Positions 13,279 through 24,218 of a stretch of 64,000 nt of DNA are shown here, piece by piece. This DNA is from Ulva prolifera. Its lineage: Eukaryota > Chlorophyta > Ulvophyceae > Ulvales > Ulvaceae. Location: assembly GCA_023078555.1 (NCBI GenBank), contig CM041203.1:3825981-3889980 (forward strand). The letters are read 5' to 3'. The position numbers and the translations under genes were made by a program. Under the pieces are notes generated by a model. It made no database searches. It was not told where the DNA came from and worked only from the letters and a program-made list of their open reading frames with translations. The first letter of the stretch is position 1. Each line of letters starts with the position of its first letter.

Positions 13279-16200
13279 TGGCCGTCTCGAAGCACACTTT
13301 TGGAAAGGTGATGCACGCCGACCTTCTGGGTGCAAAGCCAGGCTTCGTCGTGCCAGTACAGCTAGACTCATCTATACTACACCCTGCTGCGGATACTCAC
13401 TTTTTGTCAGATGAAGTGAAGATTGCGCTGGGTATCCCATTGACCCACCGCCCGCGCATGGCCATCGGTGCGCGCTCCTGCTTTAGCCTCATGAGGACAT
13501 CGACCACCCATGCCCACGCCGCAACGGAGTCTTCAAGGGGCTTTCTGTTTTGTTCTTGTGCTTTGGCTGCCATAGTATGCGGCTGTCAGTGCGGCTGCGT
13601 TGGTACCGTCTCCGGGACAAGGGCTGGCGCTTGTTGAATTTGTGTCGAACAGCATGAGCTTGTACATCATAGCCGCGCAAAGATCAAGCTTGTGTATGTC
13701 TTTATGGCCCATGCAGTGGATGATGCTTTGTTTAAGCAATACTTGGCAAGAATGGTTGAGTCTGCCACGAAGTTGGAGGAATTGATGGCTGCATACGAGG
13801 AGCTGGAGAATATCACACCCGGACTTAATCGCGAACGCCTCCATGCCACAGTTCAGCAGTCGGTACAACTGATCAGTCATGTGAAGTTGGTACCTGTCCA
13901 TGTGGCGCTGGATGGAGTCGGCAGGTGGCTGAAACGGCAGGCATACGAGCTGGAGAGAACACAAAGTGAGCTGGACACCTTTGACGACACGGAAATGTGT
14001 ATCTCACAGGTCAGGCACAAAATTCCCGATCTGCCTGTGGAGCTGCTGTGATTGCAGCTGCAGGGATGACCATGATGTGTCCTGTGAATGGAACGCCGTG
14101 CAGGCTGATGAGGAGACCGCAGAGCAAAAAGCACAGGCCAACAATGATACAGAAGTCGGTCTAAGGCAGGGACGCGCATCATCGTACATGCATGGTGGAG
14201 GAGGAAGGCCAAGACTTGTTGGGGCGGTGAAACGGCTCCAGACGGGAATAACAGCACAGCAACATATTGCAACAGGCACATCCAACGAAATAGCTGCTTG
14301 TAAGGGGTCATCCGCTGCCGTTTCAGCATCAGCCGCTGCCAGGAGCCCCACTGACAGTGCAGGAACTAAAGACGCTGTTGATCCGGAGCCGATTGGTGTG
14401 TGCTCCGCCATGCTTACACATTCACCCTGCCAGTGGATCACTTTCTCTTGGACCCATCAAGCTGGATTAGCGGTCATCATCGGAAGCACACTATGTTTGT
14501 GTACAGGCATGTCCACAGCCCCGCTGCGAGTGGCTTCAGGCTTAGCAGGCCAGACCGTAAAGGGCGTACCGATTTCAGCCAATCCTGCAACAGGAGTACT
14601 ACCAAATGGCAGCAAATCTCCGAGAGGCAACAAACAGATCCAAGAAGGATCATCTGGTGTTGTTGCAGCTACCTATGATCCTTCAGTGCCTGAATTGATG
14701 GAACTCCGAGGGACGGTACGTTTTCCCTGGCTGCGTTAAATACTGTCGTATAACATCACGGGGACGAGAATATTGTTTGCTAATGGTATGAAACAGTGCA
14801 TATCAATTGTTTGGACAAATTAATGCTGAATATACAGGTTGTACAGCAATCTCAGCAGCTGGAGCAGATGGGAACAAGGCTGAAAGAGTTTGAAGCTGAA
14901 GCAGCAAGATCACAATCCAGAGCAGTGCATCTAGAGGCATGTCTGCAAAGAAAAGGCATTAGCGTACCAGTAGATTTCACCAGTCCAGCCTGTGCCACTA
15001 CTCCTACGTCTATGCACCTCACGCATGCCGCATACACAGAACAGCTGAGTCAACGTGGACATACAAGCGGCGGCACGGACGAGCATTTGGCGATGAGACC
15101 CCAGAAACCTGAAATTGCAGATGTACAGCCAACGACGTCTGCCAAGGCATGCCCTTGAGTCCATGAAACTGCCGCAGTGTCTTGAAAGACACATTGAGTG
15201 GATTCACCTTATCATTCATGCTACCAGCCCAGCATCATCTTTGTATGGCTTGCATAGTTTCTTTGCGTCTCATGATGAGACCTGGTGTGGCTACAGGCAG
15301 GCACACCGGGGGGCGGACAGGCGGTGAAAGATGGTCGTTCTGGTACATCTCGAGCAGGTACCCAAGGTCAGGCAACACCAGTGCAGGCTGCTACAAAGTT
15401 GAAGCAGAATAAAGCACAGCACCCGGGTGGTGCCAAGCCCAAGGGCAGCAGAAGTGCCCAGGGGCCGAGGAGCCAAGGTGGGCCAGGGAAAAGCACTGCA
15501 GGCAACATGCCACAGTCGCACGCAGGACAGAATGGACGTGAGGATGTAATCCCGAAAAAGGGATCATCACCCCAGGGGGGCTACAGTTCTGGGGACGAAG
15601 ACACGCCTGAATTTGTGGCGGACCATCACTCTGTGGAGCCAGCATCTAGCTACACCCGTGGTGCAGCAGTGCCAAGGAAAGGCGAAAATTCAGAACTATG
15701 CCGCAAGGTGTCCGAAATGAAGAAAAGTCTGCAGGAAAAAGATGCAACAATTTCACGCATGCAAAAGGTGGGCACATGACTTGTTTCAAAACACAAGAGT
15801 GACTACATGCTTGTGAATCTGTACATGTCGTAATTATCAGCGAACTTAAGAGAGCAACCATCTGGGGGGGCGGGACGAATTCCCAGTTTGTAGCATGTCG
15901 ATATGCGTGATGTCGTACGATGCGTCACGGGCATGCCCGCACCCAAACGGAATTGCCCATTTGAGAAGGGCAGCTATGGGCAACTCAGTGTTTTGGTCAG
16001 GAATCACTTTCGACAGTGCAGATGGCAGCCTTGAATGTGTGCTCGGACAAGTCAGCAACGTGCGATGTCTTGGGCTATTACCTCTAGTTTGATCGCGACC
16101 TGTGCCCTCGGTGCCTTCCTGCTGTATTTGCGGCATTCCTTAAAGCAGTGACTTGTCCTGCATTACATCACATGGTTGACTGCCATATACATCTGAGAAT

Positions 16201-17639
16201 GGACTGTCTAGATTGGTGTGGGCTGCATCGCGCCTGGCCATGTACTGACACAGTGTACCCCTATGGTTAAGAGCTCGGGCCACACCATGTTGTGGAGCGA
16301 TGGTGGCAGCAGTGTTGAATGTAGAATGAACTCTGGTGTGCCCGTGTGTGACCACGCAGCTCAGCTGTATCTTTGCAACGCGTGGTCGTGCTGCATGCAG
16401 ATCTTGTTGCTGTACCTGGCCCTGAGGTGAATGCAGTGCGGGCGTTCCACCATGCGGTCTCCAGCACAACAGCTGTAGCGAGGTGGCCACAGGCATGTGA
16501 GGTCTTATTTCTGGTGGACACAGTGTCTTGCATGTGGGTGGCAGGCCATGTCCACCAGGCCTTCCGTACTATCTGGGGCCACATGTCAGCGCGTCTTCTG
16601 GTGGGCATCACACCGTATGTGTGTAGGTACTGTGCAAAAGCTTTGGTGATTGATCAATGCCTGTGTGTGCCTGCACTGCCACCCACTGACAAACCTGCAA
16701 CGCCGGGTCGTGAATTGTTCAATTGTGAGGGTTGTCATGATATGTCTGTTCCAACAACTAGATCTGAGCCCCTTCCCCCCGCCCCCATCCCAGCCCAGGG
16801 GATGTTCTGAGCACGATGCGGATGTGGGCATGCAGTGCCTGGGCTTTTGTCGGAAAATGGAACATCAAATTGGGACTGTTCCGTTCTTGTTGTTGAACTG
16901 GTCTTGATTGTTTGCTGTACTGCACAAAGCCGCCATTTCAGCTTGCAGCTCCGGCATTGTGGGGTTGGTGCAGGACATTGACGAGATGTCACAGGCACTT
17001 GGCGTTGCCATTGCCTCGGTGGACAGTCAGGAGGCAGAACGGACAGCACCAACTCGCCCACGCCCAGCATCACAGGGACCCAGTCTTGCGCGTCCAGCCA
17101 AAGCAAAGCGTAGCAATGGTGGTGCACGGCTGAGCGTGGCGCACTCGAAAGGCACGGATGAACTGTCACCGGCAGTAGGCATAGGAAACCCAATCGCAGA
17201 AGTTTCTGGTGCTGAGCGGGCGATGTCCACGCCGCAGACCACTTTTGGAGCTGGGCCATCACGGAATTACAAGATGCATGACAGTTATGACCATGACGCT
17301 GCACCAATGGGGGAGGTGAGCGCCAGGGGCACCACGGCCAACGATATTGTGAGCAGTCTCAGCAGTGGCACCAGTCGGCAACCAACACGAGATAATCTTA
17401 CAGCAGTGAATGGTGTGGCCACTGGTGAGGAGGGAGGTGGGGCGTGTGGCGCAAGTGTTCAGGATGGTGATTTTGATGCTTCAGGCTCCTCCCGACTCCA
17501 CACTCTCACACCGGATTCTTTCGTCCGCGCACCCGCACGCAGACAGACAATGCAGGCGCGGGTACAGGACTCTGCAACAAGCCCGGCAGCTGAACTTGAT
17601 GCTGACGCCAGTGAGACCTCTTCCATGATGCCCAATTGA
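13279..17639 (+). CDS. Unrecognised low-complexity, partly coiled-coil protein (part I)
   Basis: Not assigned to any family. The probable start is the ATG at 13279 (MAVSKHTFGKVMHADLLGAK). Likely exon bodies lie at ~13279-13430; ~13690-14010 (helical, e.g. ATKLEELMAAYEELENI and ELERTQSELDTF); ~14060-14715; ~14838-15150 (coiled coil, QQLEQMGTRLKEFEAEAARS); ~15297-15768 (Gly/Ser/Gln-rich, then ELCRKVSEMKKSLQEKDATI); and ~16930-17639 (Ser/Ala/Thr-rich, ending SSMMPN and TGA). The helical pieces alternate with disordered, basic stretches. Exon bodies read openly and end at plausible GT-AG sites, which argues for a real gene. The stop at 17639 may be read-through into an intron, in which case the protein continues into the next feature. 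Possible roles such as a cytoskeletal or nuclear scaffold would be guesses. Confidence 0.5.
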
Positions 17640-18304
17640 TTGTGTTGTCTTCTTGTTCCGTTTCAGCAGAGTCTTGTTGATCTGAGCTGCTCACACTTGT
17701 TGCAACACAAGTGCGGGCAGCTCAGATCACATTCTGAATTGACACAATTGACCGAATTCACATATGCAATGAATACAGCTACCTGTCATTTACAATCTTC
17801 TGTTTCATACGAGCATGTTTTACGTTTTCGATGACTCTTCTTTCACAGCGCCCGACATCGGGGCACACTTGAAAGCAGTGTGCTACAATGACAATAATGG
17901 TATGGCCATGCATACCTACATAGCCAAATCTACAGGGGCACTGGCACCTACGTCATCCTGGGCTGATCGGGAGATTCAAGCCTCATGCTGCTGGAGGCCC
18001 TGTCTTGTGACTGACTGTATTGTGCAAGTGTAGAACTTCTATCATGTGTAGGGGGTACGCACACGTGCTGGTGTGTTTGATGGCTGCTTACTTCGGTCTC
18101 GCTGTCTTTCTCTTGGAACACATCCAGCAGTGAGTGCCACTGAAACGTTGAAACGCGATGCCACACATGCAGTGCTGCACACATGGAGACTGTTGCTGTT
18201 CTCAGCCGTCTATGTTGCCTGGCCAAATCCCAGGAACGAACTTGTATAGAGTACCAATGTTGCTCAGAGCATGCTCACATTTTGCTGGTTCGATTGTGTT
18301 GCAG

Positions 18305-20589
18305 GCATGTGTCCCAAATGTGCGGAGCTGGAGAAGCATCTGCGATATTGGCGTGAGCGTGATTGGTTCAAGAAGGCGAGGGACATGAAGTGGGAAAAAC
18401 TTTGGGCAAGACGTCGCGAGATTCCCGTGAATCGAAGTCACTTTCTGGGGTTGTTGAAGGTAGCAGATGAGCTAGACGATGCTGGCAGCATGCTTGGCAC
18501 AAGACGGTGTGCCATATAGTCGGTGGTTTGCACAGTGTCAGATGGAAATTTGAACTGTCCTTGACAGTTGACATGTGCTGTGCCAAGCAGATCTGGCGGC
18601 TTCGCGAAGCCCCTATCAGCCTACATCCCACCATCTCGCAAGAGTCTAAGCAGGGGCCGCCTGAGCAAGGGCGGGCTGGGAGACCCAGAAGACCAAGGTG
18701 TGTGCCAACTGCTACTGCAACATGGGATTGGATCCACCAACCGGATGTATATGTGCTTTGATCACGGTGGAAATCAATCCGAAATTGGTGGAGCTGTTTT
18801 TTTGGCCCTGGCGTCCAAAATTTGTGACACCGGCACAGCACTTCCTGCGACGTGAAGTGGCCTCGCCTATTTAGGGTTGCAAATGGTCCACAGTCTTCCG
18901 GCCGATGCACCAGACAACGTCCAGCAACTGCCTGGGCCATTCAGCGTCCTTGATCACGGGCACGGGCGAGTCAGCGTTGAAACTGCCCTGAAGAGCACCA
19001 ATTCATCCAATGCAGAAGGCTTGATGACCATGCAACACTCTTCAGGTGCCTTTGCGCCGGTAGCCTGTGGCGTCACATTCGACCCTGCAAGAGCTGCTGC
19101 ACTTGGTGGGGAGCGTGCACGGCCTGTGCGAACACTCTCGAGCACTGCACCATCAATGATGGCTCCTCCTCGATATGTTCTGCAGACAGCAATTGAGCAG
19201 ATTGGGCTGGATCCACATGCATCCAACGAGGTTCCTCATTTGCAAGGCGAGTTGCCAGAAGGGCCTGCCACTTGGGGACCTGAAGAGCATCCTGTGGAGG
19301 AGCCTGGCAGACAAGTGGCACAAGGAGCAATTGTCAAAAGCGCTAAAAATGCCACAAGAATCTTGCATGCTGCAAGCATGGAGATAAGTGACCAGAGCCC
19401 CAAATCCGCTGTTGGTCTCAGGGACAGCAGCCATGCTTGGCAAGATGAGCACACAGGACACACTGGTGCCAGCGTTTTGGTATCAGATGACCAAGGCTCG
19501 CCTGTAGAGAGGCAAGCCAGTCATTCACCTGCACCTCAGCGCAGAAGTGCAGCAGAACTTGGGAATGCTCAGGATCAGTCCGGCAGGACGCCGTCTGTAA
19601 GAAATCCTTTGTCGCAGCAAATTCAGGCTGCCCATGGTGCTGGGCAGGTGAACGGTGCCCCACTGCGTGGACGCTCCAGCGAAGTTGTGTTCAGAATGTC
19701 CGTCCATGCGGTAGCCCCAGACATGACGTGTAGCGCAAGCGATACCCGCTTGGAGGAACAGTTTAATGGAGTCTCCCAGGCAAGCTCAGCCAGAAGTAGT
19801 CACGCTGGTAGACTGCATAGTGGCCAGACCTGCGCACTCTCAGATGCGGGCGCCTGTCAACTAGAAGGCCCCATAGTGGTCAATTTTGGCTTCGACTCAT
19901 CGTCTGGGAGGCGCGGCACCGGTACGGGGCACAAATTGGCAAAGCCTGTTGTTCGGGTGCGGCATTGGCTTTTGTGACTCAGTACGGACCTGTCGATGGG
20001 CTCTCTCCCAGATTGAGTTGCTACCACTTCTGGCCTTCCTGCTGTGCACAATGGCTTCTTCGCCTGAGTCACACTGCAGTCTGAGTTGGATTGCGATGTG
20101 GGACCGAAACCGCCTCTTCTGTGGTCACGTGACCTTGCAACATTGATCTGCAAGGGGCGCACATTGACTACAAACCGTGTCTGAAAGGCATAGTATTGGA
20201 ATCGGACGGTGCAATCAGCAGCTGCGTCACCAGTACAAGCGTATACTATACAGTATACAACAGTCGCTCCTCTGACTTGTTCCGGTTGAACCTCAGGCAT
20301 ATAGATGCAGGAGAGAAGCACGCAGAAAGTTGACCTCGCATCTCTCAAGCTTCAAGGTACGAGTGCCAATGCCGCATCACGAAGAGGGCGAGGCGGGCAG
20401 GATACCAACTCTGATACTGTCCTAAAGCCACGGCAGACTTCCAGCGGCGGCCTAAGTGGACGACTTCGCAAATCCCCAAGGCGTATCCAGCATTGTGCCA
20501 CAAGACAGCTTCGGTCCTTCAAGTTGCTTGGTGCTGGCGTGAAGAGTGCGAATGGGAGCAAGGACGCAATAGAAGAAAGAAAATGCTGA
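18305..20589 (+). CDS. Unrecognised low-complexity protein (part II or separate gene)
   Basis: Exon-like stretches at ~18305-18460, ~18590-18700, ~18880-19976 and ~20300-20589 on the same strand as the previous locus. The first contains an acceptor followed by MCPKCAELEKHLRYW, a CxxC next to an aromatic, charged helix (WFKKARDMKWEKLWARRR). The large 19-kb exon is Ser/Ala/Gly/His-rich with no recognisable fold (HLQGELPEGPATWGPEEHPV and similar). The last is strongly basic (SGRLRKSPRRIQHCATRQ) and stops at 20589. It may be the 3' half of the gene starting at 13279, which is the simpler reading given strand, style and spacing. No function can be given. Confidence 0.4.
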
Positions 20590-21241
20590 GCGCCATGGTT
20601 TTGATGATTGCATGGCACTAGGTGTGGCTGACTGTGATCCGAGATTTTGCTGTACGAACTGGTCAGTTTTAGTTCCAATTCACGCGCGCTGGCAATTCAC
20701 CGGCCACCGACATGGTTGTATTACCTGGTCTGGTCACAGAAGCCATTACCGAGGGAACGAACTTGAAGAGGGGCTCACAACTCCATAACCTGCTCCAAGG
20801 TGGAGGGCGAGTGTCTCAAACATCTCGGACACAGGTAGTCCTCAGACGAGACCCTGCAAGAGATCCTGCTCATTTACTCGCATAGATCATTGTGGCGCGC
20901 AAATCCAATGCTTGGGACAGCATCCATTACAGACGAGAACTGCCGATGGCATGAATTGCAACAATCAATCCATTTTCTTGACACCCGACCAAGTGAAGGC
21001 ATCAGTTGAACACGGTACTGACAGCCTGGGCTGCCCTTTTTAGCCACTGCTGACTAATTCTAAGCAGCATGCTGCAGCACACCTGTGCATAGCCTGATCA
21101 GACACGTTGCCCATGTTACAAGAGAAGCACGCAGGACATGCTGTATACATCCATCAGCAGCTTCTGAAGCTAATTGTCAAGTCTGAGCACCACAAATTGC
21201 AAATGTTCTTGCAACTCTCAATTTGCCGCGCTGCTTGGTGA
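20590..21241. other. Gene-free stretch
   Basis: No coding exon, RNA gene or repeat is recognised between the end of the low-complexity locus and the LINE insertion target site. Confidence 0.4.
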
Positions 21242-21876
21242 TCAAACAGTCGGTGCTACAAGGATGAAGTTGGGGAGGCAGGCAGCACCGCCAGGACGAC
21301 GCAGGGGAGCATTAACGCGACCGCCAGCAGGATGCAGGCACAGCACCTCAAGCACATCCACGGCCACAGTGCACAACAAGCCTGCCACACACTCCAACTC
21401 TGCATGGCATGCACATGCACACACCCACAGCCATCCACTCACTCGAGATCGGGATCCCAACGCATGACCCAGTCACCTGGAATTGCACAAATTGACCCCA
21501 GCACTTCCAGGGCGGCCGAGGTGGCACAATCTGAATGCCCGGCCGCTGCGGGCACCACGAAACGCAGCCCCCCCCCCCCCCCCCCCCCTCCCCCAGTCCC
21601 CGCACCCAAACCTATCCCAGAACAAACACCCGCCCACAAACAGGGCCGCCCCTGCGAGGCACACCACCCCAGGAGCGGCGTCACCACCTAGCACGCCCAG
21701 GCAGAAGCACACCCCAACCGCAGCGCGCATGGCATGGCCGCGCGCGGCAGCCGTCAAATTCAAGCACCAACGCCCAAAGTCGAAGGCCGGAGAGTAGAGG
21801 TGCGACGGGGACCCGTCGGGCGGGCCGCCACTCACACCGGACGGCCAGTGCGCGGCAAGAGGTCAAACAGTCGGTG
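21242..21876 (-). mobile_element. LINE family B-like insertion with 14-bp target-site duplication
   Basis: TCAAACAGTCGGTG occurs exactly at 21242-21255 and again at 21863-21876, bracketing ~607 bp of GC-rich sequence unlike the AT-richer flanks. The insert resembles the 3' UTR of LINE B: runs of CACACAC, CCCGCACCC, CCGCCCACAAAC and a 21-base C run at 21568-21588. Read on the minus strand it ends CTTCATCCTTGTAG at the left junction, comparable to the CCTTTGTAAC end of family B. A 14-bp duplication is typical of target-primed reverse transcription. No reverse-transcriptase peptide remains, so this is a heavily 5'-truncated copy. Confidence 0.65.
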
Positions 21877-22473
21877 TATGAAGCATTGGGTATGGTTGGG
21901 GGGACATCTCATGCAGCGACGATGCTGGATTGAGACGCGTGATTCACTGCACAACCCTGCGCGTGACTGACATGACGTGGCGCGAGGCCCTATAGCGTCG
22001 CGAATAGGGCTGTAAATGTAACATCTGGGGGCATGATTTAACGTTAATTAACAAAGCTAAAGTAAAATAAAAGTAAAATAGGCTAAAAAAATCTTTTCTT
22101 TAAACGTGTTTTAAACTAGTGTTTTCCTGCTTTACCCGTAAAACTGTTAAACATGTCGAGGAGGCAGATTCGGCCAATTGCACGGCACAAACACGTCCAT
22201 AGCCACCTAGATACACCTATTGCACCGCCTATCAATTATCTGCGTCTCCCGAGCAACTTGACGACGATGGAGATGCTCCTAGGCTGTCAGACTGTAGGCC
22301 ACATGCTACTGCACCCTCGTTCTGGCACACCAGATCCAGGAGAGTCTTCCTCATACACTTCATCAACAATGCCAAGCAGATGTTCAAAACATCGAATTTC
22401 GTCAATAGCTGCATCATTATCGCCTAGGTGATGGAGGTTGATTTTGGTGTACTAAGTCGTTGCCAGCGTACTG

Positions 22474-22937
22474 TTTTTCATCAGAGTTGCATTAATACGC
22501 GTATCTTTCGATTCCGGTACGTTTAATACGCGTATTTTTTCCAAACGTACTTTACCAGCGTATAGTACGCGCGTACGTTTCGGACTTGCGCGTTTTGAGA
22601 GCCTACAGCTCTGCACTGTGGTGCACCTCTAGCCACAAGGCCAAAGGAGGTTTTTAACATCCCTTGCATTGCATGATGAACCTGAGTAGCCTGATAATCT
22701 AATTGAATGTTAATATATTGTACTGTTATCTGCAATTGTGTGCCTGAGCACAGATAACAGGGACCGTGGCACTACCAAGTCTGCCCTTCACCGGCTTGGC
22801 GCCTTAGGCGCCAAGCCAGTGATGTAGCCTATACAGCGTACTTTTCAATCCCCCAAGATCGAAGCCAACGTACCATACGCGTATTTTTGCTCAACGTATT
22901 TTATCACGAAACGTACTAATGCAACTCTGTTTTTCAT
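22474..22937. mobile_element. hAT-like MITE nested inside the outer element
   Basis: A 448-bp element at 22482-22929. Its terminal inverted repeats are CAGAGTTGCATTAATACG on the left and, reverse-complemented, CAGAGTTGCATTAGTACG on the right (17 of 18). The target-site duplication TTTTTCAT is exact at 22474-22481 and 22930-22937. The subterminal regions are dense in ATACGCGTAT, GTACGTTT and TACGCGCGTACG motifs, palindromic words of the kind hAT transposases bind. No coding capacity. It belongs to a different subfamily from the outer element (CAGAG versus TAGGG ends) and inserted later. Confidence 0.92.
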
Positions 22938-23199
22938 TGACGTTCTCTTGGAGGTCGAGTTGTCTAGAAGCATATTCCACAGCCTCCCCACAGTTGCACA
23001 GCAGGGGTTCGCAGACATCATTTCGATGGCAGCCTCTCTCGAGCTCGGCAAGCTTTTCAACACCACGAGACACAACATCAGTCGCAGCTGGCTTTTTGCA
23101 CAGATTGGAGCCACCTACATCTGCCGAATCAGCCAGATTTGCCTCATCGGAACTTTCAGTCTCTTGCAGAGTTTCAGCAAGACGTTTGTCTTGTGCCAT
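22891..23199 (-). pseudogene. ORF of the outer hAT-like element, interrupted by the MITE
   Basis: A minus-strand frame of ~100 codons (MAQDKRLAETLQETESSDEA and onward to ENVNEK) runs from inside the outer element directly into the nested MITE, where it meets a stop. If the MITE and one copy of its duplication are ignored, the frame continues for about 18 more codons into the left part of the element before a stop near 22411. A further acidic open stretch lies beyond it in another frame. The residues are acidic with two Cys pairs, but match no transposase region I know. It may be a remnant of the parent element's second ORF or captured host sequence. Confidence 0.4.
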
Positions 23200-23584
23200 G
23201 TCTGGAAGTGGCTCACTGCCAAATCAATGACAGGTGCACACGGGCTACGGAAACTGGCTCCCACAGCATGAGCAAGCGCATAGCGACACGGGTCAAAGTA
23301 CTGGGAGCCAGCAACAGGTTTGCTGCGAGGTATATCATGACCACCGTGCTTTGTTAGTGATGTTTGTCCCATGACGTCGGTCAAAGCCATCAGAATACAA
23401 CCCTTTTTGGCTTCAACTTTGATTGTAAAGCACCCTTAAAGGTAAAATGCGTTAAAGTAAAATAAAAGTAAAATGACCCCTTTAAAGCCTCGAAATCGTT
23501 TTAACGTTAAAATTGTAAAGTAAAATAGCATTTTAAAGTACGTTAAAATGGGGGTAAAGTTAAATTTACAGCTCTAGTCGCGAA

Positions 23585-24218
23585 TCCCTTCGATTACGAA
23601 TGCAGCCGACGCAGTTGCCGAAGCCGACTTGTGCCACGAGTAAATTCGAGTGCACATGGCTATGTATGCTGTCCAGATCCCGGCTTCGCAAGACTGCGCG
23701 AGTGCTGACCAGCAGCGACCTAGCCTACAGATTGGCCAGCTAATCATTTCAGGCCGATCGAGTGCGTGATTTCGATTGCTAGGTGTTGAAAACTCTGTGC
23801 ACATTAGGTCTTGCAAGCTCTGCAGGGCGAATCCACCAAGATTTGAACGACAGCCAAAGCACAAGGCCATTGCGACCGCGAACAAGGTTTCATAACGTCA
23901 ACAGCAATAGCCGTGGAAACCTGGGTTAATGTGCACCACATGCTGTGAGTGCTGGCGGGATTCCTGAGCATGTACATGGACAGCCGCTTGTCCCCGTGAT
24001 CACTGATTTCGAAGTGACGACTGTCCACTTACCCGATATAATCCAACCAAGACGTCAGATCACAACAGAATATGGCAAGATGTGGCCAATTCGATACCTC
24101 TTACCAAGCTTAGTGTTGGTCTCGCACTGCCGATGTTAACCTTGAGTGACGCGATGGTGTAGAGTCGTCCCACGGTATTGTTTCTTTACAATTTTACTTG
24201 ATAACCCTGGCTACATTT
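23585..24218. other. Gene-free stretch upstream of SET gene
   Basis: No convincing exon, although a short plus-strand frame near 23945-24137 could be an untranslated or upstream exon. It presumably holds the SET gene promoter. Confidence 0.35.

Larger units (their letters stand above)
21997..23584. mobile_element. Non-autonomous hAT-like DNA transposon (outer element)
   Basis: The element spans 22005-23576 (1,572 bp). Its ends are 18-bp terminal inverted repeats, TAGGGCTGTAAATGTAAC on the left and the reverse complement TAGAGCTGTAAATTTAAC on the right (16 of 18 identical). The flanking octamer GTCGCGAA is present exactly at 21997-22004 and 23577-23584. An 8-bp duplication with a TAGGG-type terminus is the hallmark of the hAT superfamily. 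Subterminal AT-rich motifs repeat in direct orientation (AAAGTAAAATAAAAGTAAAA near 22059 and 23454). It contains a second element at 22482-22929. Without that insert and its duplication the element would be ~1,116 bp. No hAT transposase or BED finger is visible. Confidence 0.9.
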
